From the NCBI RefSeq assembly GCF_047663525.1, contig NC_092593.1, positions 26,314,501 to 26,378,500 of the forward strand: a stretch of 64,000 bases of DNA. The letters run 5' to 3'. Made by a program: the position numbers and the translations under genes. Under the pieces are notes generated by a model. That model searched no databases. It was not told where the DNA came from and worked only from the letters and a program-made list of their open reading frames with translations. Source of the stretch: Anas platyrhynchos. Its lineage: Eukaryota > Chordata > Aves > Anseriformes > Anatidae. Numbering within the stretch: position 1 is the first letter of the stretch; each line of letters begins with the position of its first letter. Below are positions 1 to 12,061 of the stretch, piece by piece.

Positions 1-592
1 CGAAGAGGTCAGGTTGCCAAATTCAGCAATCCAAGGCAGAACAGCCAGCTGGAAGCTTTCCCACCCAGCCTCGCTTCTGCCCCCTGCTGCGAGCAAAGCG
101 GCTCCATCACCCCGAGGGCATTTTGTCCTGCCCGCAGGAGCCGTGCCCTCTGCTCCCAGCACACACACACAAAGAGGCTCCCTTCTTGCACAGATGCTGC
201 AGGTCCAGAGCGTGAGTGAGCCCAAGCCCCTCAGACAGAGGGTGGCAGCAGGACACGGCCGTGGCCCTAACTCTGCCCTCAGGCGCCCGCGGCCGGCTGA
301 GCCCACGCTGGCCGGCACGTGTGGCCACGCGGGGCGAGGGAGGGCAACGTGGCTGCAAATTGCAACCAGCCACAGCCACAGAGGGAAGGAGGTGAAGGCT
401 TGGACAATGCACCCAGGCCAGCCGGAGGAGGATAATAGCTAACTTAATGCCCGACGGCCTTGTCAGTGCCCCGTTAAATTAGATCACTCTGTTGTGAGTC
501 AGAATGAACTCATTTTCCTGCTATGCTTGCTGCCTGTGACAGCCCTCGGGCTACTTTAATCTTCAAACACCAGTGGTCAAGATGAGAGCTGA

Positions 593-612
593 TTTTTTTT
601 TTTTTTTTTTTT
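593..612. repeat. T20 homopolymer run
   Basis: An uninterrupted run of 20 T. No retroposed gene body was recognised on either side. Confidence 0.9.
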
Positions 613-3600
613 GGCTTGTGAAAATGATGAAGTAGGCTGCTTGCATTTCTTTGTGGGCTTCTCAGCCTTTCCCAGCCAAGTCAAAACTGGCTGGAGAATT
701 GAAATCATTGCTCTCTTTGCACAGCTCATCCGCTGCTGATGCACAAAGACAGAGGCTGAAGTCCAGGGCAGAATGTCAGCTTTGGGAGCATTATCCCAGC
801 TAGGTCTTTTTCTCATTAGCAGCATGCTGAGGTGATGCCAATGTTTTCTCTTAACAACAAGAATTAAGGATGACGCTGCGAAGATACAGCCACGGACAGA
901 AAGGAATGACCACTGTCCCTGCTGCAGACACACACAGTTGACACTAATTTCAAGTCCAGCCCTGTGATGGAGCAACCCACCACTAAAGGTGGGAGAAGCA
1001 AGAAGGGGTTAATGGAGAAACCACCCTAAAACCGCTTCAGTGGAACTCTGGAAGAGTCCCGCAGGGATCAGCAATGAACAAACCAGCTGCAGGATGCACT
1101 ACGCAAAGCAGACTTCTGCCTCTCCCTGGCCACATACTAGAAATAACAGCATTAAAAACACCCTGGTCCTTCTTGCCTCAAGAAGTACTTTTTAGTGCAC
1201 AGGCTGCTCTGCACCAATGAGGAATTAACCGCACTGTTTGGGTCCTGCGAGCAGGCTTGGGCACACATTTGAATCCCAGGAAACTTTCGAGACAAAGGCA
1301 GCAAATTATATTCATAGGGCAGTGGCCAAATAAACCACAGCAGGCTGGGAAGGCAGGACAGCTGAATGGCAGACTGCAGGAAAAGTGGAGTTAAGTGACT
1401 CCAGGGCTTGTCTCCAGCAGCTAGAGAAATGCATTAGTTTGGACTGAAGCTCCAGTGAATTTCCAATAAAAGCAGTCCTTGGAAGGATGGAGAATCTGTG
1501 GTTATTTCCTGAGATTATTAAAATCAAACTAACTATGCATATACCTTTAACTAAAAAAGGATTTTTTTAATACATTTATTTCTGCCTTATCTCCTTTCTT
1601 AACTAAAGGATCTGTTACTTACAAATCCCACATTCCACTTGCAGTATAAGGTTTTAAAATCAGAGTATTCCTATCTTGTTACTCTTTTTTTTTTTTCCTT
1701 GTTATGAAGGCATTTCTGTTGTAGTTCTGCAATCTGATTTCAAACCACTGAGGCAGAGAGGCAAACTGAGAACCAGGATATAAGCACAGGATGTATCTAC
1801 TGCAGCTCTGCACTGCACGGCAATGCCAACACACTGTGAAAGGTAGCAAGCACAAGATGAAGTTCAAAGAGTCCACAGGTTACATGAGCGACTTGGTCTG
1901 TGAGGAAATGTCAGTTAGAAGCGAGCAGCACAAAACAGCTCTGTTTTCCTATTGCTGTGGCTTTGCTTGGTGACGATGACATACAAAGATTAAGTCTAAC
2001 TGCACGAGCTCCAGTTGTTTATCTCCTTTATTATCATCGCCAGTAAGTGAAGGAGATGTGTGGGTGTCACCTGCAAAAAAAGAAGTTGCATTTCTGAGAG
2101 AAAAAACATCTGCAGATCAGAGAAGGCACATGGTCTTGTTTAATTCATGCATATCCAATTTCCTTCCTGTCACTAATCTGCAGCACTGAATTTAGTCTTC
2201 TGGATTTCCTTAGCTTTGCTATGCTGAGAGAGTTCAAGAGAGTGGGAGACGGAGGGACTTGAGCAACATCAAGAGCCCAGAAAGCCTGCAGAGCATCGAG
2301 GTCATTTGCAAATCACTAAGATAGCCTGGCTCCCACGGCACGGAATTTGATTTTCCCTCCCTCACTTCCCATCTGCTGAACTATGGGGATTTATCTGCTG
2401 TGCAATCAGTTTACAGAAGAACATTTTGTTCAGGCTACTATTGAGGGCTGCTAGCAGAAACTGGAAGCCCTGGGTCACCACCTATGGCACGAGTGTTAGC
2501 ATCTGTGTAGAGTATGTGGAACATGTGGTTCTTCTGTGCTTGCACGCTTGTGGCTGTGACAGAGCGAATTCCTACACACAGTTAAATGCTGCTTGCTGCA
2601 TACACCGCATGAGAAATTACTATTTTAAGAAAGAAAGGTTTTAAGAAAAGACATCTACATTGGAACTACTAAGGGATACCTTATATATGAATATGCAACC
2701 AGCTATACAAACACAGATACAAACTGTCTTTTCTCCCCATCATTATATAACTAAAAAAATAACAATAATAACCCAGAGTGAGTACCAATGCCTTAGACAT
2801 CAAGCACAACACGCTTATTGGGTCTAAGACATCTCTACATTAATGACATTTACCTTGGCTGTGTGCTGACTTGCCTGGATCAACTCACCATCCTCTGAGA
2901 CATAAGAAGTACCAGAAAACTGAACAAAAATAAATTCAGAGGATCTGTATTTAAAAAAGATTTTTTTCCCACCTCCAAACTTGCTATAATTTGTTCTAGC
3001 CCTGGATGTGAGATATATTGAGAAGACTCTCCCTTTTAGCACTAAGCTCAGTGAAAACTCTGACAACCATCCCTTTCCAACTGCAGATCAGGGAGTGGAT
3101 TCTCTCTGGCTCTGCTACAGCTTTTCAGCAAGCAAGAGGGCATTTTGCACTCTTGTTGTGCCCCAGCCACAGCTCAAGCAAACCAAGGACCTGACTAATT
3201 CTTCTTGCCCAGGTGCAAAATGTGACATTCACCTGCCCCACTAAACAGACCTCTTTACAAAAATTAAACTCACTTGTTCTTGATAGCTGCCATAATGAAT
3301 GCTTGGTCAACAATTATTCATTCCTTGTTCTTGCAGGTGACAAGTTGTTGTGCCCATTATACCGAGGGGAGGAATCCAATTGCTGTCAGCATGATAAGTT
3401 GGCTGAGAAAGTCACACAACTGTGCAACCTGCTGTGGGAGTGTCTTCTTCCCTCACATAAATGCTGGTTGCAGTCTGCATCAACAAACTGATGTTTAGCA
3501 CTTTTGGCTAGAGAATGGCGCAAGAAAAATATCAGAAGCAAAGGCCCATGCAGTGTGGGGCACTGCTTAGACCAGTGCCTCTGGCCGAATGGCATGAGCA

Positions 3601-4070
3601 CTAGCAACTGAGTACCATTTTGGGATTGGTGAGGAGTGAGCGCTGGCTGAAATCACTCTGGGTTTGGATCTCAGATGCACGTAGACTGCAAAGACACGGC
3701 AAAATGATAAAGGATCCAAGGCAGGGGGAAAAGCACGGGGGAGCAACAGGCTTAACTTGCTGAAGGCAAACGGCACTTGCACTGGGAACAGGAAGCCGAG
3801 AGACTGTGCGAGGGATGTCGCAGGTGTCGGAAAGGCCGCCCCCGCAGTCCCTGTGCACACGTGGGTGACTGCCAGCTGGCACTCCGGGGTCCCTCCTCTC
3901 CCAGCTGGAGCCAGGGACTCGTCCTGCCTGGCCTCTCCACGCCTCACCTCCGGTATGGTACTGTCTGGAAAGCACTGGGGCTGTGCTATGTCGGGCTAGA
4001 AGCAGTACGTGTGACGTTCAAACACACAGGAGTGATGTGCCAAGTGATGTGCTTGAGGTGCTTAAAAATG

Positions 4071-4099
4071 AAAAAAAAAAAAAAAAGAAAAAAAAAAAA
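4071..4099. repeat. A-rich run
   Basis: Sixteen A, one G, then twelve A. It could be an old retroposon tail, but no recognisable element precedes it. Confidence 0.9.
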
Positions 4100-5454
4100 C
4101 ACATCAAGAAAATAAGAGGGAAGCAGAGGCAGGGTCTTCATGCAGAGGTATGAAGCTCAGCAGCTGTGAGGGCAGGAAGCAGATCTGGGTCTCCGGTACG
4201 TACTGCACCACACCAAGCTGGAACACACAACGTGTGCGTGGGCATCCTTGCCCCCCCTGCCCTGCAGGAACATGAGGAACTTGTGGTCTGAGCCAGGAAA
4301 TGTCCACTCTGGTCACAGCTGCAGTTTCATTTCTACTCTTCTGCCACAGCTCAGACCTCCCAGCTGGGCTCCCAGACACCAGCTGCAGAGCACAACCATG
4401 CTTTTACAGGCCCTGCATTTCTCCTCTCCTCCCCTACCTTCTTGCACCACAAGAAATGGTCAGTTTGTGTTTGCGTGCCCTGCATGGATCCGCCTGCTTC
4501 TCAGCAACAAAACCTAACCCGTCTCATCACTTGCAGGGTTGTTTTGTTTTGCCTTCATAGTGAGTTCTTCTGTGGTCACAAAGTTGCCCGTCTGTCACAG
4601 ACTGTCCATAATCCAAGCTGTCCCCTAACACTTGTGGACAGAGGATCACAACATTTCATTACCAGAAAATGAAGCTGGGAAGGAGATGACTTGTATGCTG
4701 CTGTGGGATTGAAGGTGTAAAGGGCCATGGCAGTACACTGTGGTATGGGAGCGTGGCAAACTGAAGGCAGCAGAAAGCCCAAGATCTGTGTCAGAATGTG
4801 TTTGCACCAGCAGGCTGGCTGTTGTGAAGGTCATCTGTCCACATTGCTTTTCAGGAAAGATCAGGAACATACCTCATCTCGCAGCAAGGAGGCAAGTGAA
4901 GGTGATGAGTCTGGCTTGGGAACAGGTTCAGACACACAGTTTTCTTCCTCACGAAGACTGCCAAGGTATGGACAGAGCAGTCTAGCCATACATCTCCTTG
5001 TAAACCATGGAACTTGCATTGCCTACCAAGATTATGTTGCTCTACAATTTATTCTTGCACAAATAGTGAGCATACTCATGCATAGCAAGAATAAAGATAT
5101 GTATGATACAAACAAAAAATACATTCTGCTATGCCTACTAACCTACAACGTATTTGCTACTCATTAGAACAGACTGGATTCTATTCCTCCATCTATTCCT
5201 GCAGATGCCCTGAAGCTCTTTGAATCTCTGGGTAGGTACAAAGCCAGTCTAAGACACTTTCTGTCTCTGCAACTTCACAATTTGGTGGAAAGATCAACTG
5301 GGCTGAGTGGTCATCAGAAAGATTCGGCAGACACAGTGTAATGCTAGAAATGACACAGGAAAGTGGAGACAGATAAGCTTTACCCTCAGTACTGCCTCTG
5401 AGCTTCTGGTCCTTTCATTGACACTTCTCTTCCCATTCACCTTTCTTACCGACA

Positions 5455-5530
5455 CAGCAAGCTCTTTGGGCTATGTGTTACTAGTCATTATGTCTTTGTA
5501 CAGCATCTGGGACCCTAAGGCTTGGGCAAG
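5455..5530 (+). repeat. Remnant of an ancient amniote LINE/SINE 3' tail
   Basis: The stretch reads AGCAAGCTCTTTGGG, then a TATGTCTTTGTACAGCAT core, then a GGGACCCTAAGGCTTGGGC-like end. From memory this resembles the 3' tail shared by L2/L3-like and MIR-like elements that is common in reptile and mammal genomes (AAGCTCTTTGGGGCAGGG ... TTTGTACAGCGCC). The family call is from memory and is tentative. The element explains part of a long chance open frame across this region. Confidence 0.45.
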
Positions 5531-8500
5531 ACCTTCATATTGTAGCACAAATGGCTGTGCTAACTTTAGCAGGTGTAACATCAGATCCATTCCTCAGCAA
5601 ATGTCAGGACTGAAAGCTACGGAAGGGAAAGCATTACTGAAACAAACGTCAAGTTGGAGGGACTGGGAGAGAAACAAGTCTACGTTCTCATTTTCTATCT
5701 TCCACACATTTCACTTCCTTCCTTATGGGTCTCTTATTTACCACTTGGAACATATCTGGCTGTCACAGCTTTGGTCCTATCAGTGTTTATTCTTCACTTT
5801 ATCAGTTACTTATATGGCTGCACAAGACACCATCAAAGAGAAGACAAGAAAGCATTATCAGCAGAGAGCTCTGCAAGAGATCTCTCTCATTTCACAACCT
5901 AGAAACCACAGGTAATCCCCTCACACTGTATTTGAGCACTGTGCTGCTCTGAAGCAGTTCCACAGAGACGGAGGATTGCTGATGCTTGACTTAACAACTT
6001 TGCAGCATCACAGTGCTGGGGATGATATAAGGAGGAACAGAGTGCATTTCAAGCACACATATACAAGCAAGAAGACAAATGAACATATCCCAAAGACCAG
6101 AAGGAAGATCTTTTATGGATCTCCAAAAGCCTCTTCCCAAAAGTAGCACACATAAAAATGTTTTTCCCCATGGGGAAGGTGTGTTTATGGACGGGAAGGT
6201 GTTAACATATACACATATAGGCAGTTCTGTGAATATATCATGTTTCTCTTACAGTCATGCCAGCATCATTTTGCTATTTCCCCACTTTGCTCAGTGTAAG
6301 GTCCCTTTGCACAGCTAGCCTGTGCTGCTCTCAGTGACTGCTGATTGCCCTGCTCTCTGGCTGGCAAAGCACGGCTCTTTCTAATGGGAAAAAACATGCG
6401 TGGGGAAACTTGCTATTTGAATGCATCCATCAGCTTTCTTACAAACTGCATCTTATTCACTGTCTTGCCTCATCCAGGCATCCCAGAACTCTCGAGGCTT
6501 TTCACAAGCATTTTGCACCACAACATAAGCACACAGACCCATGCTCCATCTGGCAGTGGTATCTTGTTTCCAACAAACCTGGCTGCTCCAAATGAAGACA
6601 TACAGCCTTCATGACCCGCTAGCTTGCCCTGAAAGAAATATGTTTCTCTCATTAGCTAGCAATCATCTCATGGCCTTTAACAGGAGCTTTGAGAAATAAT
6701 CTTTATGATTTCCATTTTTCTGCAACTGCAATCATTGTGATCACAAATATGCACTTATATTACAGTAATAGTCAAAGATGTCTTTTCTTCATACCATATA
6801 AGCTGAAAAGTAATATTCCATGCCCTGAAGAGTTTAAAGGTCAAAAGAAAAACAGGTGAGAGCTGATGGATTTGGAAATAGAATATAAGACAATTGTAAT
6901 GTCATTGGCATGTGTGGCTGTTTGCTTTGAAACCGTGTGTATAACCAAGGGAAAAGGAAAGAAAGGAAAGGAATATATATTGTGAGCACCTTGTGGGCTT
7001 ATCTAGCTTTCTGGTCAGTCAGGCACCAGATTAATGCTTGAGAAGAGGAAACATTCTGCCTCTCAGCTACACAGCACTGAACTGTCAGTGGTGACTGTAT
7101 GGCCTTTATGCTGGTGCATGAGCATGAAATTTGGAACTGGACACATCTTTTTTTTTTTTCTTTTTCTCTTTTCGTAACAGCATAACCTGCCATAGCAAGG
7201 AATCTGCAGAGGACTGTCTCAAATTTCTGGCTATGTGATACGACAGCCTCTCTCTTCTTGGGTACTGACACTTTCATTAACTTTCTCTCTTCTCCCATGT
7301 ATCATTCCCAAAGACTTTTGGTAGGAAGCTGCCAGATGCACTTGTGAAGAAGAGACTTCTTCGCACTGAAAGGGAGAGGGAGGTGATCCCATTTTCCTTT
7401 CCTCACAAGCTATGGTGCCTCTTCCTGCCAGCACGTGACTGAGGTACAGAACTGGGCTCTGTATTTTATGCCTCATTCTGGCCTTGATTGCAGCATTGCA
7501 TCCACTTCATTCATTAATTACAAGTCTTCTTTATTGCAAGCTGTAAAACGGGAGTAATAAACCTAATGGCATTATGCACTGCAGTCTCCAAGTCACGTTA
7601 TTATTCACTCAGAGCTGACACTGTGCAGAAGAAGGGACCGCTGCTTAATTAACCTCTTTCTGTAGTGAAGAAGCCTTGGCAATTGCATCAGGTTAATTTA
7701 GATTTCAGCAGTGATGCCCTGTTATCAGAAACCTTTTATTTCAAAGGAACACTCCCTTCCCTGGGTGTAAACAAATTTGTCATCTACAGCGCATTGGCCT
7801 GCAGGTTGCAGCTGTGCTTGCAAGTATTGACGTAGAGGACAGGCAGGTTGGCTACTGTGATGCTGAATGAAAGCTAAAGCACAGTGTCCTCTTCTCAACA
7901 TCAGCATGAGCTGATTTTGTCCATCACACACTGAATCTCCCTGAGGACACTAACTGCAGGAAGGGATGCCCTCCGTGTTGCAGCAGGAATCTCATTCCCC
8001 AAGGAAATAGTATGGCACCATTTAAGTTAGTTTGTTCCTAAAGCAAAGCCCTCTTGATGTGGTTGATGAGTCCTGTGTGTGGATAGGACAGTCACGTGAA
8101 GAAGAGTTCCTTCAAAACCTCAGAAGAAATTCAGCCATCTACTTGGCAGCACCCTGGGTCCAGAGAATATGGGAAGTCTTGCTGTGAAGAGTGAGATGCA
8201 CAAAGAACAGCTGCACCTTCAAAGCAACCTTCTGTTGCAAAACAAACAAACAAATAAAAAACGCAAGAAGGGCAAGAAGCTCTTCAAGGAATCAAGCTGA
8301 AGCAACAAAAACACAAATCAATACGAGATTCCTATTCCAAACAGACAAGTACCTGAAAGTGATTTAAATAAATCAGGATGTACCAGCAGAGACCAATTCA
8401 GGCACTATAAGGCTGAACTATGCATGCCAACTAAATAATCCATTAAGTTTTCAGGACGTGGATTCTTTTAAAAGCCTTTGAATTTTCCATATACTTTGAG

Positions 8501-11500
8501 GGAGCCCCATATGAGACCAAAATGTTGGATCATCTTATCTTTTCCCTACTGAATAAAGGAAATCATTTTGCAAAACGTTTGCAGATGCTCTTACTTGAAA
8601 CGTATTTCAGGAGACAGCTTGAATCTTTCATCTAAATGGAGAGCCTGACTGTCAACTTTTTATTTCTTTCACATGGCAAAGAGGATGGAGAGAAGGGATG
8701 CTCATTTGATCGGAAGGAAGTGGAAGTTTCTCCACTATGTCAAAGCTAAAATGTCATTCCATACCTGTGCAAAATCTGTTTCCTTTTCTATGGAGTTGTT
8801 TTAGGTTCTGAAGGGCTAAATTACCGGTATTCAGCAACTCCAAACAGTGCAGAAAAAAAAGGCCATGGGATCTTTTCAGTGGTGTGCATGTGCATGCAGT
8901 GTGATGTATCTGCAAACCATACTGAATTATGTGATCAGAAAGTGTGAAGAAACAAAGGCAGCCTGCAGTGAGTAAACGAGATCCCATGCAGAATCCATCT
9001 GCCAGCAAAGCAATTAAAAAGATGGACTTAGGACAGCGGTGATGGTCATTTTTGCATGACACTCAGTGGGCTATCATTTCCTCAGGTAATACTCATGCAT
9101 TGCAGCACCTGGTGAAGGCTATGTGATGATCATTATGTAGGCTACTATATTTTCAATAGTCAGTGTTAGTTTAGTCCTGAGCTAAGGTATTTACTGGGTG
9201 AGAAAGAGAGTAAGGACTTGCTCTCTACACAGAGACAGTGTGGCAGAAAGATGCTTGTGTGGTTTTTATTTCCTGTAACTGTGTTTCTCAGAAGGTTTGT
9301 GGGCATGTATCTCCCTCCTCTGGTGCACAATAAAGTAACACCCTGGTGGAAGAAATGAGAGACTTGTAGCAAAAAATGAAAACTGGGAAAGAGCAGTGCT
9401 CAGTGAAGGAGCTCAATACTTAAATCTATATGGGAGACAGTGTATTCTCTTTGCTTCTCCTTTTCATTTGCTATCATCATGTAACTATTACAGCTGTCTT
9501 CTACACCTGAGCACCTTATACTCATGAACTTTTTGCCCTAGAAATAGGTTAGCTTGGCTAATGACTTGATGTCAAATCTCCATGGATTTGAGTCCATTAT
9601 TTTGCTCCTAGCAAATTGATTCCAGGATCTATTTGCATACAAGGATTATGCAGAGACCCTTTCCCCTGTTTTCCTAGTTGCTTTGTTTACTCACAAAAAA
9701 TGATATTGTTGTAAGTTGTCAGTTCATGTGGTTTAAACTACCTGTATTTCAGATATTTTAGGTAGTTCTATAATTAACAGTACAGTGAGTTCATAGTTAC
9801 GGCCTATGACAGAGAGCCTAAAGAAATGGGGTTCATCTCATCTAAGTTAGACATCTCCAATAAACAGATTATTTCTCTCTGCTGATTTGAAAGGGGCTCC
9901 GTAAAATGACCTTAGATGAAGACATCTGCATTGGCTAGCAGCCTGCCTCAGGCAGCTCCAAGGGAAAAGGCTATCCATCACTTGTGTTTCACTCTACCTT
10001 CTCTTTGGTTCATTTTCTGAGCTGGCTATTCTGCCAGAAATCCTGGGTGAATTATCTGCTTGCATGGCTGTCAGTGGCCTAGTCTACAACATCAGCTGGA
10101 AAGGAAGAGTGATCTGGACAGGGAGTAACAAGTCATCACACTGACATCCATATGTTGAAGAACAAGTATTTCCTCACAGGTGGGTAGAAAACTGGTTGCT
10201 GCTCCTCCAAGCGCTGTGGTGACCTCCAAGCCCCAGTGATGAGAGCAGTGGGACCTTTTCTCTAAGGGAACATTTCTGTCTGCTGTCACCCACACCTGCA
10301 TACTCAGACTCAGATGCTTCAAATGTGGAGTGACTCTTGCCTAAGCTGGACTAGTCATGATGGTACAGAAAAATCATTTTAGAGGAGAAATTTTTTCCAG
10401 TGCAGACTTCTTTGTCACAGTTGAAGGAACCATCTTCAAAGGAGGCAGTGTTTCCTGCCTGTCCTCCTCCCCCCTCCCCCGGATAAATCCATCTTGTTCA
10501 ACAGCTTCAAAAGAAACTGCTATTTTGAGAACAGAAATGTCTCACCCCCTTTTGCAACTTGATTTTTAAACATTTCTGATGATGTTTTGTCCATTTGCCA
10601 GACTAAATAGAAAAAATAAAGAATAAAAAACTAACACTATAGCACTGAGAGAAAATATTAAACATACTTTAAACCAGAATTGAAGCTGACTTGAAGCTAG
10701 TCAGTACCTCAATTACGATTTCCTACTGGATGCTCCATCGTGCAACCACAGCGGCACTTCCCCTCCATTATAAGAGTTGTGTTTGTTCAACACAACTCTA
10801 CTACAGCCAGCTGCCACTTCTGTGAGCATTTACACAACAGAAAATAGGCAAGCATTTTAAAATGTTGAATGATGCATTAGAATGTTTCTAGAGAGACTGT
10901 TTCTGTCCTCATCATTCACTGCCATCTAATCAAACAAGAACTGCAGCCAGAGCTCACTGTGCTGTCAGTGATGATGTTCGGATACTCACCAGCATCAGAT
11001 GCTGTGCCCTGATTCACACTACTGCCGGGAATGGGACTCTGTCTGCTGGCTCTGATCTGCTGGAACATGCTGATTAATAACAGCACAACCTCATCCACCA
11101 CTCTTAAGTCCTGCCTAGCTAACTCCAAGGGTTTTCTCAGCCCAGTTGAAGAGAAGTTGTGGAAAGCATGTTGGTTCTGCAGTCCTTGAAGGCCATCTGC
11201 TTCTGGCTGTAGTGAAGCTACGCTGTGAACCCACAGCAAGAAGATCCTCACCCAGCTCTTCACGCAGGCTGCTGCTGTTGGGCTCAAGATTCTCAAAGAT
11301 TTCACAGAGGAAGAGAGACACAAGCTAAGGGAAGCCCTCGGGGAAGAACAACTCTGTAGGCTTGAGTGATCACTATGAGAAAATGAATGAAAAGGCTTTA
11401 TTGTGTCCAGAGCTTCGCAGAAGCAGCTGCCAAAGAGCTATTTAGCTCAAATAGCCTCACAAAAACTCCCTGTCTCTGTATCATGGCTGCTCAGATAACC

Positions 11501-12042
11501 GTATCAGTTGTACAATAACTCATGTAGGGTTATCCTGGGGGGCAGAGGAGGCACACTGCTCATCTATCTGGACACCCAGACATACTCTAATTGCTACACC
11601 AGTCACAGGAGTCTGAGGTGTTGCCTGAAGTAACCAGGTCTCACAAGGGAAAAGGCATAAGCAACAGCTCAGCTCTGTTTATTTTTTCAGTTTTTATTCG
11701 GCTTTCCAGCAATTCAGCTTTTCCCTTGAAAACGGGGAATCTAAACCTCACAGCTTCCATCATCTCAGGTGGGAATGTTACCCACCCAGCATTCAGGGGT
11801 CATTTGGACTCATGGTCTGACTGATTGTGTTGGAAAGCCAGAATATTTGGATGGTGACTCAGCAGTGCTCTGAGAGGGGATTTTAATTTGGTCAGTTGCT
11901 AATTATGGTAGAGAGGATGTGTGCTAAAGAGTCAGACAGTGGGTTTTTGCAGTACACCAGTGAGCTTTTGCATGCAAAGGTTGAGTAATGTGGTAAATGA
12001 CAGCTAGCAATTGATAAAGGGTAGATATGGTTTTGGTTAAAA

Positions 12043-12061
12043 ATATACATATATATATATA
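12043..12061. repeat. Short TA dinucleotide repeat
   Basis: An alternating AT tract, interrupted once by C. Confidence 0.85.

Larger units (their letters stand above)
1..5454. other. Intergenic DNA, no supported gene
   Basis: I see no exon with family-level similarity here. The first 450 bases are GC-rich and include a short CA run near 163-173. There is a 20-T run at 593-612 and an A-rich tract at 4071-4099. Open frames are short and overlap on both strands, as expected by chance. By synteny with mammals this should be the DNA between CD28 and CTLA4, but CD28 itself is not visible. Confidence 0.6.

Noticed and set aside
3213-3491. Acceptor-like CTTGCCCAG followed by VQNVTFTCP, like an Ig B strand
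   Set aside because: No matching D-x-G-x-Y-x-C motif follows and the frame continues as unrelated cysteine-rich sequence.
6079-6120. MNISQRPEG frame resembling the CD28 YMNM tail
   Set aside because: The tyrosine is missing, there is no splice acceptor in the right place and no further similarity downstream.
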